A stretch of DNA of 64,000 nucleotides from Morinoia aosen (GCA_030386875.1 CM059558.1:62001-126000), one strand, 5' to 3'; shown: positions 12,326-23,005, numbered from the stretch's first letter. Made by a program: numbers and translations. Notes: a model not told the origin generated them from the letters alone.

Positions 12326-13096
12326 TTCCTTGCTGATGCCACTGAATGGAAGGCGATTGCCGATGAATGTGAAGAAATGTGGAATTTTCCTCATTGCGTT
12401 GGCGCTGTGGACGGAAAACAAGTCAGCATTGTTCCTCCACCGAATGCAGGCAGCTATTATTTCAACTATAAAGGTTTTCATAGCCTAGTATTGATGGCAA
12501 TAGTTTATGCAAAGTATGAATTTATACTCTGTGATTTCGGCACCAATGGTAGAGTTTCGGATGGAGGAGTAATAGACAACACATTGTTCTATGAGAAATT
12601 AAAACAGAAGAGGTTGAACATTCCCCCGGAAGAACCTGTGACCAATACAAATACGGTATTGCCGTATGTTTTTGTTGGTGACGAAGCCTTTGCGCTCCGT
12701 GAAGATTTTTTGAAACCATTCAGTGCCCGAGAATTAAGCATAGGCTCAAAAATTTTCAACTATCGATTATCTCGAGCACGAAGAGTTGTTGAGAATGTTT
12801 TTGGAATTATTTCACAACGTTTTCGACTCTTTAGATCCCTTATAAATTTAAAAATAGAAAACATTCACGCAGTGGTTATGGCATGTTGTATGTTCCACAA
12901 CTTTTTAAGGAAGAAAAGGGGAGATGTACATACTCAAAGCGGCGTTGAAAGCAACCAAACGAACAATACTTTGATCGACATCCAAAGAACTCATAACGTC
13001 AGGGTTGCTAACAATGCTAAAGCAGTGCGCAATGCTTTTTCAAATCATTTCAATAATGAAGGCGCAGTCCCATGGCAAAACGATATGGTTCAATAA
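12326..13096 (+). pseudogene. PIF/Harbinger transposase, exon 2 (DDE catalytic half)
   Basis: Acceptor gaaattttgtttccag ends at 12325, and the phase-0 exon runs to the stop at 13096. It contains the catalytic core of a DDE_Tnp_4/HARBI1 transposase: CVGAVDGKQV (first Asp), YKGFHSLVLMAIV, NGRVSDGGV, YVFVGDEAFAL (second Asp) and RARRVVENVFGIISQRFR (Glu), then CCMFHNFLRKK. All three catalytic acids are present and this exon is uninterrupted. The enzyme would cut and rejoin element ends in the nucleus. Joined to exon 1 the protein is about 385 residues, normal for the family, with a single TGA in exon 1. The BEL insertion lengthened the intron to about 10.2 kb. Confidence 0.9.
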
Positions 13097-13395
13097 TACA
13101 GAGGAAACTGTTGAACAATTTCGTTCTCAGATATCACAGCAAATCAATGACTACACTGTGCACAACAGATTAAAGCACGGTATTGTGTAATTCTATATAG
13201 TATAAGTATTGGCATTTTATTAGTTTCTGTACTTCCAAATGCAATTACTCAAAGAATAACATAGAAGCGGAATAACATTTTATAGGGAAAGTTCTGTATC
13301 AATTTCCTGTTTTAATTTATGAAGGATATGGAAGAACATTTTTACTTTGCGATAACGTGGGTTTATCAAAAATTCAAAAGCGAGGAATAAAAACC
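13097..13395. other. Harbinger 3' region, no gene seen
   Basis: AT-rich sequence after the transposase stop, lying inside the intron of the minus-strand MADF gene. No coding or structured feature was recognised. Confidence 0.5.
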
Positions 13396-13575
13396 TAAGC
13401 ATTTTTTGGACGTTTCGGGATAAATGCCATCATCAGCTGAAAATGACATGAAATACATGTGATCAGTTGCAGGCACTCACGGTTATAATCTCATATAAAC
13501 TGATGACATTTATTTCATGTCGTGTGTCGTTTTTTCAGTTGATGGTGGGATTTATTCCCAAAACGTCCCAAAAAT
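13396..13575. repeat. Foldback with divergent hammerhead-like motifs
   Basis: The two halves are imperfect inverted repeats: a left arm around ggacgtttcgggataaatg and a right arm around gggatttattcccaaaacg. The left arm on the minus strand (13438-13411) contains CTGATGA, a 13-base spacer that can pair GG with CC, then GAAACG, which is the conserved hammerhead core spacing. The right arm on + has decayed equivalents (TTGATGG, CAAAAC). Hammerhead motifs are known in PLEs and related retroelements, so this may be a small derivative of one. The structure has not been folded or tested. Confidence 0.5.
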
Positions 13576-13953
13576 GTTCAGAATTTTATTTTTCGCTTTT
13601 AAATTTTGAATGCAGTTTAACGACCGTATTGACACTGTGGTCATACGCTAACTACAGTATAATTAATCATAATTCAATGTTGCCTTTAGAATTTTATTAG
13701 AAGTTTATTTGATAATATCTAGTTCTGTGACATACCTTAGGATACCAATACATAAGTTATATTCAAATATACGTGAAAATAAAATTTTTCATTAGCAACT
13801 TCCAGTTTGTTCATAAATCCAATTTATAATTTGCTGTTTTATTAATCCTTGACAAAAATTATTTCAGTGCTTCAGTTTATCTCTAATATTGTTCGGTATA
13901 TATTTACTAAATTTTGAATAAATAAAATTGATAGCGAAATATATAAGCATACA
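13576..13953. other. MADF intron sequence, no gene seen
   Basis: AT-rich DNA between the foldback and the MADF exon 1 donor. No ORF with recognisable content was seen. Confidence 0.5.
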
Positions 13954-13959
13954 ACTCAC

Positions 13960-14331
13960 CACTTGATGAGAAAATGCAAGCTCGTCCAGATATGACACTG
14001 AGGTGCTTGGCGTTTCTTGATCTTTGGTGAACATTAATAATTCATAATACCATTAATTAGGTGAGTAGATCTCATCTGTGCCACACCCTGACTTACGAGA
14101 TTTTTCTGCTTTATTAAACTCCCGCCTAAATGCCGTTCTCATATTATTCAATTTTTTGATTAATAATTCCTTCGTAGAGTCTAGGTGTTTTTCTTGTAGT
14201 TTCTTCAAAAGTACTTCATACTCTGCGGCTTTCTTATGCTTATCACAGTACTCTTTTGATTTTACTTTCCAAAGAGATGTTAATTCTTTATAAAGCGTCA
14301 AAAATTCAGTCCAAAAGAGTTTGTCTTCCAT
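13960..14331 (-). pseudogene. MADF-BESS partner protein, exon 1 (MADF domain, one nonsense codon)
   Basis: ATG at 14331 on the minus strand opens a MADF-like (Myb/SANT-related) DNA-binding domain: FWTEFLTLYKELTSLWKVKS, LIKKLNNMRTAFRREFNK, SGCGTDEIYSPN, then a TAA at 14055-14053, then WYYELLMFTKDQETPSTS in the same frame. The TAA replaces a residue within the usual 'LWYY' helix of the domain, so it is a point nonsense mutation. The exon ends at 13960 in phase 0 before donor gtgagt, compatible with the acceptor at 3062. Such partners bind element ends and help import the transposase. Exon 2 lies beyond the transposase exon 2 and the BEL element. Confidence 0.82.
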
Positions 14332-14435
14332 AGCGCTACAGCTGAGAATGCGAGAGGAGAGGGAGAGAGGCAAAATACATGCATGCACAACCCACAGACG
14401 CTGGCTTAGCACTGACGTCACGGTAAGGTTTGCAG
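14332..14435. other. Harbinger sequence upstream of the MADF gene
   Basis: About 100 bp between the MADF start codon and the hAT target site ctggggag (14436-14443). It probably includes the MADF promoter or 5' UTR; no TATA box was recognised. Confidence 0.4.
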
Positions 14436-15350
14436 CTGGGGAGCAGGGCTTCCACGGGTGAGAAAGTTCCTACCCTAAAATTTTGTTCCAGATTACCCTA
14501 AAAATGATTAAATTACCCTAAAATGTCAAAAAAGCCCACTGCTGCAATTGCATTAAAATGTTCAAGGCTTCTATGTTTCTATGTGAAAAAATGACACAAC
14601 AACAGGGTTCGTGCGCTATTTGAAAATGAAATTCTTTGACTTTTCGGAGTCAGATGTGTCACGATAAGTGCAACTTTTTATGTAGCTCTCTCTGTTCTTT
14701 ATCTTTTTTGTTTGATGACCTAATTACAAGCTGTTCAATATGCGTTAAGTACCGTTACGATGCCAAGCGATCTACTCCTGAATAGCAGAGAGAAGCAAAG
14801 ACATAGTAAGAGGAAATGAAAGGCAAAGTAACACTCGAAACATTTATTTATGGAAACAATTTTGAACAGCAGCACAAACATCGATTAACAATTTTTGCAA
14901 GCCAACTAGAGGAATTTGCTTTTTATTAACTTCTAATATCTATATTTTCACTTAACCAACATATTTCCTCTTAGAAAGTCGAGAACTGCTCAGTACATCG
15001 AAACTACTATGTAACTTATATAATGAATTTTGCTTGATCATCGCCAAGAGATACACTCTAGTCGCATAAGAGTATCGAGCTAGATAACAATGCTTAAGAA
15101 GGTATTTTTCTCGAATTTTTTGTGTTGTTAACATAAAGAAGGTAAATCAAGTAGAACTTATTGAATTAACCAGCTCAATTAGACAAACGCAAATGTGTGT
15201 GTATCTGTACATATATCTGTATCTTTCCAATCATATATTCATAAGATATGTATCCCCATATTGCTAGAGACTCAACGGATATATCGTATAATATACTTTC
15301 TTATTATGTGAATTCACTTAATTTAATTTGACTGCAACTTAACACTAAAA

Positions 15351-15900
15351 AGACAAGTTTCAGCCTCACTCACATTTACCACACTGTAGTAAGTTACAAG
15401 AATGTGAGACGAGGTTCCAATTTGTGCATCCCACCAACCTCCACTCATTACAAAGTGATTTGACAAGTACAGACTTACATAAAAAAATCAATAACATCCA
15501 TTGCAAACAACACGATTCCGTGACAACAACAACACTAGAAAGACAAGATTCTGCCTCACTCAGATTTACCACACTGTAGTAAGTTACAAGAATGTGAGAC
15601 GAGGGTCCAACTTGTGCATCCCACCAACCTCCACTCATTACAAAGTGATTTGACAAGTACAGACTTACATAAAAAAATCAATAACATCCATTGCAAACAA
15701 CACGATTCCGTGACAACAACAACACTAGAAAGACAAGATTCTGCCTCACTCAGATTTACCACACTGTAGTAAGTTACAAGAATGTGAGACGAGGGTCCAA
15801 CTTGTGCATCCCACCAACCTCCACTCATTACAAAGGGATTTGACAAGTTCATATTCACATAAAAAAATCAATAACACCCATTGCAAACAACGCGATTCCG
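15351..15900 (-). repeat. 190-bp tandem repeat in the hAT 3' region
   Basis: Nearly three 190-bp units, for example 'aacactagaa' at 15531 and 15721. It is the inverted equivalent of 181-735. It lies between the transposase stop and the element end and has no recognisable coding content. Confidence 0.85.
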
Positions 15901-16016
15901 TGACAATTACACGAACAACAAGTCCGATTATATTAACAAGTGTACTGCCAATTTACAAAGACGAAAATAAGAGCTAGATAAGACTGTATCAAGTTACCTT
16001 TACGTGATGACAAATT

Positions 16017-18047
16017 TTAAAGTTCAGCACAAGTAGCGTTGCTTCTGACTTTTTCTACGGAGGCGATCAAATTGGAATCAATCGGCATTGAATCGGATGT
16101 TTCTCCTGAATTCTTAAGATGGTATATCATGTGCAATAGGCCACACAGAGTCTCGTTTTTTAGGGAAGATCTGTTATCAGTTTTGATTAGATTCAATTTA
16201 CTGAAGAAACGCTCGACAGATGCATTGCTAAATGGTAGTGCCAAAAGAGTAGAAACAACAAGAGATAGGTTAGGAAAGCATGGCAGATCCGCAGCATTCT
16301 TTGCCTTCGATATAATGTTCCAATACTCCTGACAGGACATATCAGTTGAAATTCCAGGCATTAAACAATGTTTTCTATATTCCGCGTCTGTCTCATTCTT
16401 GTTGGCAAAAGTCAACAATTGCGGCAGAATATCAAAAACTTTTGCTATTGACGGCGGTTGGAGCTGAATAGCGTTGGCAGGATTCAAGAACTGAATCACA
16501 TCATACAAAGGATCTTCAAGGGTAAACCTAGCTTGGATCTGTCTAACAGCTTCTATTAAAAACGCTTTACAGTTCCTGTAAAATATCACCAGTTCATCTG
16601 GTGTTGCACTGCTTTTCAGCTCGTTTAGAGTTTCAGTGGCCGCGACGCCAAGGTATATGCTTTCATCTGTCACCATAGACGCGGTGAAGAGAGCATCAGA
16701 TGGTTGTAGTGCTGTGATTTCACACTGCCTCACATAAGACACGCGCATGAAATCTGAACAGATACTTCTTATTAAGTCACACACATCCTTTTTGAGGCGG
16801 TATAGTGCAGGAAGTTCTGACTGAAAGTGCTTATTGAACTTATTAAAGCGGCTAAGACTGTATGAAAGAAACTCTAAATATGCCAAAGAAAAAGAGTCAT
16901 TTAAAGTTTGCATGATTGCATCATTAGTATTAGTGGGATCACTAAACGCTACTTCCGTGAAATATAATTTCAAAGCATCCCACTGCTCTAATAGACGGTT
17001 AACACACTGCTCTAGTGACAACCATCGTGTCTGACCAGGCGCCAAAATTTTATGTGGTTCTATTCCGACAAAAGTTTGAAATTCTTGAAATGAAATCTGT
17101 CTTTTCGAGCTTAGATGGAAATGGTTAAACACATTACGGCAAAGATCCTCGATAGATTTAGGTAATTTTAGACAAGCATATGATGCACATAAATGAATTA
17201 AATGGCACGAACATTTTACAACATGAACATTTGGCAATTCTTTTTTTAATAAAGAAGCAACAGAATGTTTGGATCCCATCATGACGTTAGTCGTGTCAGA
17301 ACAAAACCCTACAATGTTGCTCAATTTAATATTTTTATCACTGAAACATTTTTGAAGTGTAGAAAACAATCCAGTGGCTGTGCTATCCTGGATTTCAACA
17401 AGATCAACAAAGGAGCTCTTGATTGCACCCTCACTCCAATATTGCACGATGACTCCAAGCTGTTTAGCGGTACTGCGATCAGTTGTTTCATCAATTATTA
17501 CAGAAAATAAACGTTCATTAAGGACCACGACAAGATCACTTAGTAGATGTTTACCGAAACATTGTCTAATAATGTTCGAAGCTCTTTGTTTCCCTAAGCT
17601 TACTTTCTTTAATGCTTCATTATCTGGAAACATTTGTTTCAGCAGTTGCAGCAATGAGTCACTTAACGAAATAGGCAAATTATGCTCAGAAAGATATGCA
17701 CATATCCGCAATTCAATTTTTCTGGCTGACTTGTCAATTGGATCGTTTGACAAGATGAAGGAAGTTAAAGTTTGAGTTTTCCTTCTCTGCATTGATAGAT
17801 TTTGATGGCGTTGACGGTTTGCATGACGCGTAATCTCCGATTTACCACACGTAATGGTAGATGAGCATATGGTACAGTATGCCATATCTTAAGTTGAGGT
17901 AGAATACTGAGATTTTTCTAACCAGCCTCGAAACAGTGGTTCGCTTCTCCATCCTTCCTTCCATTTTTGTGTGTAGGGCTTAACAGACGATGAAATTTTG
18001 CTTTTCTTCCTTGGTGGTGTAGCAGGTTGATCGGACGGAGAATCCAT
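16017..18047 (-). pseudogene. hAT transposase (zinc-finger/hAT-dimerisation type) with one early nonsense codon
   Basis: The open part runs from ATG at 17885 to the stop at 16017 (622 residues). The same frame extends upstream to an ATG at 18047, giving MDSPSDQPATPPRKK and WKEGWRSEPLFRGWLEKS, interrupted only by TAA at 17891-17889. That upstream part resembles the start of ZBED/SCAN-like hAT proteins, so the TAA is probably a recent nonsense mutation; initiation at 17885 could still give a nearly full protein. Features include a BED-like finger (CTIC ... HANRQRH), acidic residues in VIIDETTD and GFCSDTTNVMMG, APGQTRWLS, and the C-terminal dimerisation block PFSNASVERFFSKLN containing the third catalytic acid. 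It would act in the nucleus as a cut-and-paste transposase. Confidence 0.88.
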
Positions 18048-18924
18048 TTTACTGCAACGCAAGTAACCAAATCTTATCTGTTACAATGCACTATTGCATG
18101 TGATGCACCTTGCACAGTTAATTGCTCTCGACTGAAACAAAACTATCTGCGCATTGCCCTGCAGGGCTGCAACTGCTGCGTTATAAACGCGCCTAATCGA
18201 AGATTGAACAAGATTCGTTCGAGCTTCGATAATTCGTATTACGTTGCAGTATCTTGGTTCGTTCAACGCTCCATTTTGGAAAACATGATTAAATGGAATA
18301 TTTCATGGCCACAAGGTAAAAAAAATGGCCAAATTGGTAAAAATGGCCAAGTGATTTTTATCACTGCCACGGCGTTTAAAGAATGACCAATTTTGGATAA
18401 ATTGGTTATGAAATGGCCAATCTGGCAACCCAGAATTCTGCCCTCGAAGTCGGCTCGGCTCGAGCGGTGTCGTTGTTTACACGTTGTATAGTTGTTCAAT
18501 TCCACTAAACGACGATGACCGATGTATTGGTGTAAACCTTGATGCATTTACGAGTTAGTTGACGTAAGGCTAACGTAAGGCTATCAAATATCGATCTCTA
18601 AGCATTATATCAAGTTGCCTACCACTTCAATTACTGTAATTTTAATAAACCAAGGTAATAATTATTTGAGCAAATCTGGCAACATTATACTCAGGAGAGA
18701 TCACAGCTGCCAGCTGGGTGATTAGCAGCGATGCGCACAGCAATTTGAGCCTTATCGTAGGGCGCAATAAAGAATAAATTGAACGCAAGTTCGGTTGAGC
18801 TTTGCGTTTGTTCCAAATTTGACTCTTATTGAACATTTTCATTAACGTTCCGGTGGAGTACTTCCACAAAGTACCTTATAAAGTACTTAGGAGAACAAAC
18901 TTGATATTGGTAATGAAAACCGGC
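18048..18924 (-). other. hAT 5' region upstream of the transposase
   Basis: Non-coding interior between the transposase start and the subterminal repeats. Around 18305-18425 the word atggccaa recurs several times, forming a short degenerate direct repeat. No ORF of interest. Confidence 0.5.
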
Positions 18925-19067
18925 AATACCCTATAATTTTGCTGTGCTACCCTGATTGAAGTCGAATTACCCTAAAAATCATAGAATTTTGCGTTACCCT
19001 AAACTCTACCCTAGACAGTGTCTGATTACCCTAAAATGGGGTATTTTACCCTAAAGTGGAAGCACTG
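18925..19067. promoter_or_regulatory. hAT subterminal repeat cluster, 5' end
   Basis: The words taccct and taccctaaa recur about seven times in 143 bp beside the terminus, matching the cluster at the opposite end (14473-14525). By analogy with characterised hAT elements these are probable transposase-binding sites. The spacing is irregular. Confidence 0.55.
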
Positions 19068-19075
19068 CTGGGGAG

Positions 19076-20195
19076 TGACTGCTGGTCACGATATACACAA
19101 GACAGGTAGGTCCACTTCAAAGGGGACAGCTGCTCGCAACCGTTAGACAAGCCAGCCAATAGGAGACGTTTGACCTGATGACGTTCCCACACCCATACCA
19201 CGTGACCCACACCACACTCGCGGCAGCGATGCACTGGCTGTCGTACGTACGATTGCACCATGGCAGGAACTGCCGGGTTTCCGCACATTCGTATTGAAAA
19301 ATATTTAAATAGTCTGGAAACTATGATACTGAATAACTTTGATAATCTTGTATGCAATGCTTAATAGCCATGTAATAATTAAAATTTGTGTGCATACTGA
19401 GGAAAACCTTCATATTTATCAATCCAAAGCTCCGTTTAGGACTTGCATACTCATTGTAATTCTAAAATTCAGATGTTTTTTTTCGAGTGTTTAAAGGATA
19501 AATCAAATGAAAGTCCTCATGATGTTACTTTATATTTTCAGAAAGAAACACAGAGTTCATAGTTCGTCAACGTAAATAAACCACAGGATGAAATTAGTCT
19601 GGCAAACAATGTTTCCGCTTCTAGAAAGTCTTCAATTCTTTTAGAATACTTGTTGAACGACATGCATAGGAAGCAGGATTAGTTTTTCACGATGTCCATC
19701 ATCTTTAATGCACATTTATTTCGGACTATTTATATACATAAATATATTACGGGCATCCTATAAATTCAAATTATAAATTATAAGAATTGGCTCCCGAAGT
19801 ACAAATCTTCCGCACAAATCTTTCTCTTGCACCTCTTTCATAATCTGCTGTGCTGTCTTTCTCTTACCTACCGATTTGTTCAGACGATTTTGAATAATCA
19901 CCGCTACATCATATTGCGTTATAAAGAACGTGTTAGCTTAGATTATTTAATTTTCGAATTGCTCTGTACATGATCAACGTCTAAATAGTTGAAAATTTGA
20001 ATAAAGAGCATTGTTGAACTAAAAGTATAGCTTTGAGTAACTCCAGGAATATTGGCAGTATTGCTGTAGTCATTCCAGTAGCTACACTTTTCCCAGTGAA
20101 AATCCCTCAATACAGTAAAACATGCAATTACATGGAAAAAGTAGCCTTACATCCATATTTATTCGATGAATACATTATTATTATTATATAAGAAA
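19076..20195. other. Unassigned sequence, no gene seen
   Basis: This follows the right hAT target duplication. The first 200 bp are GC-richer and may be the continuation of the Harbinger element interrupted by hAT. The rest is AT-rich, without coding signal or repeats I could recognise. Confidence 0.4.
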
Positions 20196-20545
20196 GTTTT
20201 AGCCTCCCTTAACCCCGACAAAGATGTTCCAAGAGAGGAAAGAGGAAGGCACCATTTAGTATGGAGTTGAGGGAACGCGGAATCTATGCACAAGGTGCAC
20301 AGAAACAGTAAGCTAGGAAAGAAGTTCATGAAACAAGAAAAAAGTTGAAGAAGAAAGTAGTATGTGCTGAAAAACAGGACAGCAGTGGACCGAAAAAAGA
20401 TGGTCCGTAACAAAACAAAAACCTATTTTATTACAACAAAAGGAAGCCTACCTAACCTTTAGCTCAGGCCCTCACATAGTCCCTCTGGGAGCGCTAATTC
20501 CCATAGATACAATACCTGTATCCCCCTGAGGGGTTCGATAAATAC
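20196..20545 (+). repeat. Dispersed repeat family A, copy 1
   Basis: An unnamed family of about 350-400 bp. Its 5' part reads agcctcccttaaccccgac and includes 'cgcggaatctatgcacaagg'; the middle has 'caggacagcagtgga'; the 3' end has a GGGA/CCCC-rich imperfect palindrome ending ccccctgagggg. It recurs in both orientations through 20-47 kb. No RT, tRNA-like promoter or terminal inverted repeat was recognised. Confidence 0.75.
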
Positions 20546-21264
20546 ATTATTGTAGCAATTTTATAGTGAACACTACGTCCTTTAATTAATAAATATACAG
20601 ATATATATATACGTGTACAGACATATACGGCACACATCCTATAATATGCCATTAGCTCCGGTTTTATATATATATATATAAATGAATAATAATCTCACTT
20701 AACAACAACTTCGGTCATAGACTATCTAGTTGTCGCTTTGGCATTTCTACCAAAGTTGCTGTGTTGTTGTACGGTGATACACTGAGGTCATGAGTGTCTT
20801 CCATCTTTCTCCGCTATCTATACAGATTACTTCAATTACGACGTTATTGTTCGCATATTCCATCTTACTCAGTCAAGTACGATGCAATTCAATACAATAC
20901 ACGTTTCAGCAAAAAATAGAACTCACGTCCGACTTCAACAATAACTGGCATAACACATTAAGTACGCCCTCCTTTCGTCGGGCCACAACAATTCTCCAGA
21001 ACTTCACCCCCATTCGTTACACAGCAATATAGTATTACATAAATGTCGATAACTACCGTTTAGCATGAGCCACCCGAAAAGGAGCTGTCATGGACATTCT
21101 AACACTTATCACAACATTTGCTTCTTTTTACCAGTCATCATATGGATTCAATCACCATATGAACAAAGATTGAGGCCAATATAGCTGAAACTCGTAATTT
21201 TTACCTGAAGAACCAGGGTACATGGATGCAATGGAACAATGAATGTGGAAGGATTGAAGCTAGG
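20546..21264. other. AT-rich sequence with a TA microsatellite
   Basis: A (TA)n tract lies at about 20664-20682, with a shorter one near 20600. The 80-codon ORF at 20790-21032 has no recognisable domain and I do not call it a gene. Confidence 0.45.
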
Positions 21265-21400
21265 ACCCCAAAGTTGGGGTTCCAGCTCACACCCTCACTT
21301 TGGCTGAGCGTCTTACCCGCGCTGGGTAAGAGCTCCAGCTCACTTACCTCAACTCTGCGTTGAGGAGCGCAGTACGCTCGGCCATTTAGGTTCTAAACTG
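21265..21400 (+). repeat. Dispersed repeat family C, copy 1
   Basis: The segment containing 'ccccaaagttggggttccag' and 'tcttacccgcgctggg' is related to 23285-23395 ('ccccgtagtggggtttcag', 'cttacccacgctgaaac'). It is GC-richer than its surroundings and contains small palindromes. Its type is unknown. Confidence 0.5.
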
Positions 21401-21845
21401 TGCCGCAGAACATACCAACTGCTACAAGACTAAGACATAGGCAAACCGTAATACAAACATTAAAACACAACCTCGCCACTCTTGAACTGGGTGGGTCCAC
21501 TCAGATTTAACATCATATATTCCCTAATACATTCACTTTTTTAACAAATTCCATTACTTCATGAATAAGTCCCCCATCAGATAACAGGTTGGCCACACTT
21601 ATGTTTCCTCCTGTCACCGCTTAGAAATTACAAATCTCATTTCCTTTCCTGTTGGACATAACAAATTATAAGACTTCAGCTGTAACCAGAAGCTTGAAAC
21701 GTAGAATACACAATTTGTGAAATCTAGCCTGCAGAATTGAAATCTCTTAGAAATACCTTTCCGTTATAACACCAAGAACAACGTGAAGATAACTCTCAAA
21801 GAAATGCTATAAATATAAAAATAACACCAATCGCTATACATATTA
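21401..21845. other. Unassigned AT-rich sequence
   Basis: No ORF, repeat or structural feature was recognised before the mariner target TA at 21846. Confidence 0.4.
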
Positions 21846-21847
21846 TA

Positions 21848-22397
21848 CAGGGTGGGCCAGAAGTAACCGAGCCTTTTAATTTGCTAATACTAGAAAAACT
21901 ATGAACGCTAGGGAGTTGAAACTTGTTTAATATGAAAGAATAACATTTTTATGGTTTATCAATGCTAAATTTCAAATACGTTCGAATGAGTGCCACGACT
22001 GTTTAGACAAATTAGAGCTCTTTCCTTTGTCGCTTCCATAACGCTCCTCAGTGTATCAGGCGAGAGTTGAGCTATTTCATATAAAATTTTATTTTCAAGT
22101 TCTTGTAAATTTGTTAAATTGGCTACATTAACTCGTGACTTACGGGAGCCCCACAAGAAGAAGTCTCATGGGGACAAATCTGGAGAACAAGGAGACCAAG
22201 GGATGTTACCAAATCGTAAAATTAAGTTATTTGGAAAGCACTCTCCCAACAATACTCTTTCTCTTCCTGTTAATAACAATAGTGTTGTTAACCTATAAAA
22301 ATTTTTTTCCTTCAATAAATCAATTTCAACTTCCTAGCGTTCATAGTTTTACTTATATTATCAAATTACAAGAGTAAGTTACTTCTGGCCGACCCTG
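21848..22397 (-). mobile_element. Internally deleted mariner/Tc1-superfamily element
   Basis: A 550-bp element bounded by TA dinucleotides (21846-21847 and 22398-22399), with terminal inverted repeats CAGGGTGGGCCAGAAGTAAC on the left and the inverse of CAGGGTCGGCCAGAAGTAAC on the right. It retains only the C-terminal transposase codons, so it is a deletion derivative that would need a transposase supplied in trans. Confidence 0.88.
21965..22222 (-). pseudogene. Mariner-superfamily transposase, C-terminal remnant
   Basis: The minus-strand frame reads GNIPWSPCSPDLSP, then a TGA, then DFFLWGSRKSRVNVANLTNL and IAQLSPDTLRSVMEA, to the stop at 21965. The block 'SPDLSPxDFFLWG' contains the third catalytic acid of DDE/D transposases of this superfamily. 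The N-terminus and first two catalytic acids are deleted, and the TGA lies inside the block. Confidence 0.8.
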
Positions 22398-22399
22398 TA

Positions 22400-22671
22400 A
22401 AAACCAAGAGACAATTAGCATGGGCTGGACAATTTTGGAACACATTACAGCTACTACCACACCTTAGAAGTACTGTCGTTGCTAAAATCAGAAACTGTGA
22501 AAGGATAAAAATGAATGCTAAAAAAAGTTAAAACATTAACACGCAAGCTGGAAAGTGAAAATAACGTTTTTGGAACTTGCAAAGCCCTAGGGACTCTTAG
22601 AGCGTGATTTACGATATTAAAAAGTTATGTCTATATTTTACGCAACGTTGATTCGAGATCAGATGTTAGGT
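22400..22671. other. Unassigned sequence between the mariner and a family A copy
   Basis: AT-rich; no coding content or repeat was recognised. Confidence 0.4.
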
Positions 22672-23005
22672 TAAAGGCTCCCTAACCGCAACAAAGACGT
22701 TCGAAATAGAGGAAGGAAGAAGGGACTGTTAAATATGGAATTAAGGAAACGCGGAATCTATGCACAAGGTGCATTGAAACTGTACATTCAGAAAGAAGTT
22801 CATGAAACAAGATAAAAGTTTAATGAAAAAGTAGTAGTAGTAGCAGCGGAGAAACAGGACAACAGTGAACCAAAAAAAAATTGTTCATCCCATAATACAA
22901 ACTTTATTTCAACAATAAAAGCCTACCTAACTCGCTACTCGGGACCTCACATATTCCTCCTAGGATCGCCAATTCCCTTGGATACAGAAGTTGTACCCCT
23001 TTTAT
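22672..23005 (+). repeat. Dispersed repeat family A, copy 2
   Basis: It begins ggctccctaaccgcaacaaa, contains 'aaacgcggaatctatgcaca' and 'aagaagttcatgaaacaag', and ends with the CCTCC/GGATCGCC palindromic tail, in the same order as copy 1. A short gtagtagtagtag run is inserted in the middle. Confidence 0.75.

Larger units (their letters stand above)
1651..14443 (+). mobile_element. PIF/Harbinger element with interleaved genes, interrupted by a BEL insertion
   Basis: Between the two hAT copies lies a PIF/Harbinger-type transposon body. It has a DDE transposase gene on + (1773-2156 joined to 12326-13096) and a MADF-BESS gene on - (14331-13960 joined to 3061-2690). PIF/Harbinger elements characteristically encode a transposase plus a Myb/SANT- or MADF-type partner, which supports the pairing. 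Its own terminal inverted repeats are not visible, and both hATs may have inserted inside it. Removing the BEL element (3505-12254) leaves about 4 kb, a normal size. Confidence 0.8.
14444..19067 (-). mobile_element. hAT transposon, complete copy with 8-bp target duplication
   Basis: This is a 4624-bp element with terminal inverted repeats CAGGGCTTCCAC (14444) and GTGGAAGCACTG (ending 19067). The flanking octamer ctggggag is exactly repeated at 14436-14443 and 19068-19075, the hallmark of hAT integration. Both ends have several copies of taccctaaa (14473-14525 and 18931-19053). It carries one transposase gene on the minus strand. Its 3' 1650 bp are duplicated inverted at the left of the window. 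Confidence 0.95.

Noticed and set aside
1-16093. A giant transposon with 1.65-kb terminal inverted repeats
   Set aside because: The arms are the 3' parts of two separate hAT copies. The right one has its own TIRs and perfect 8-bp duplication, and the flanking octamers of the two copies differ.
1773-18047. Stop-codon reassignment explaining the in-frame stops
   Set aside because: TAA, TAG and TGA all occur as internal stops, and genes also end normally at each; ordinary nonsense mutation is simpler.
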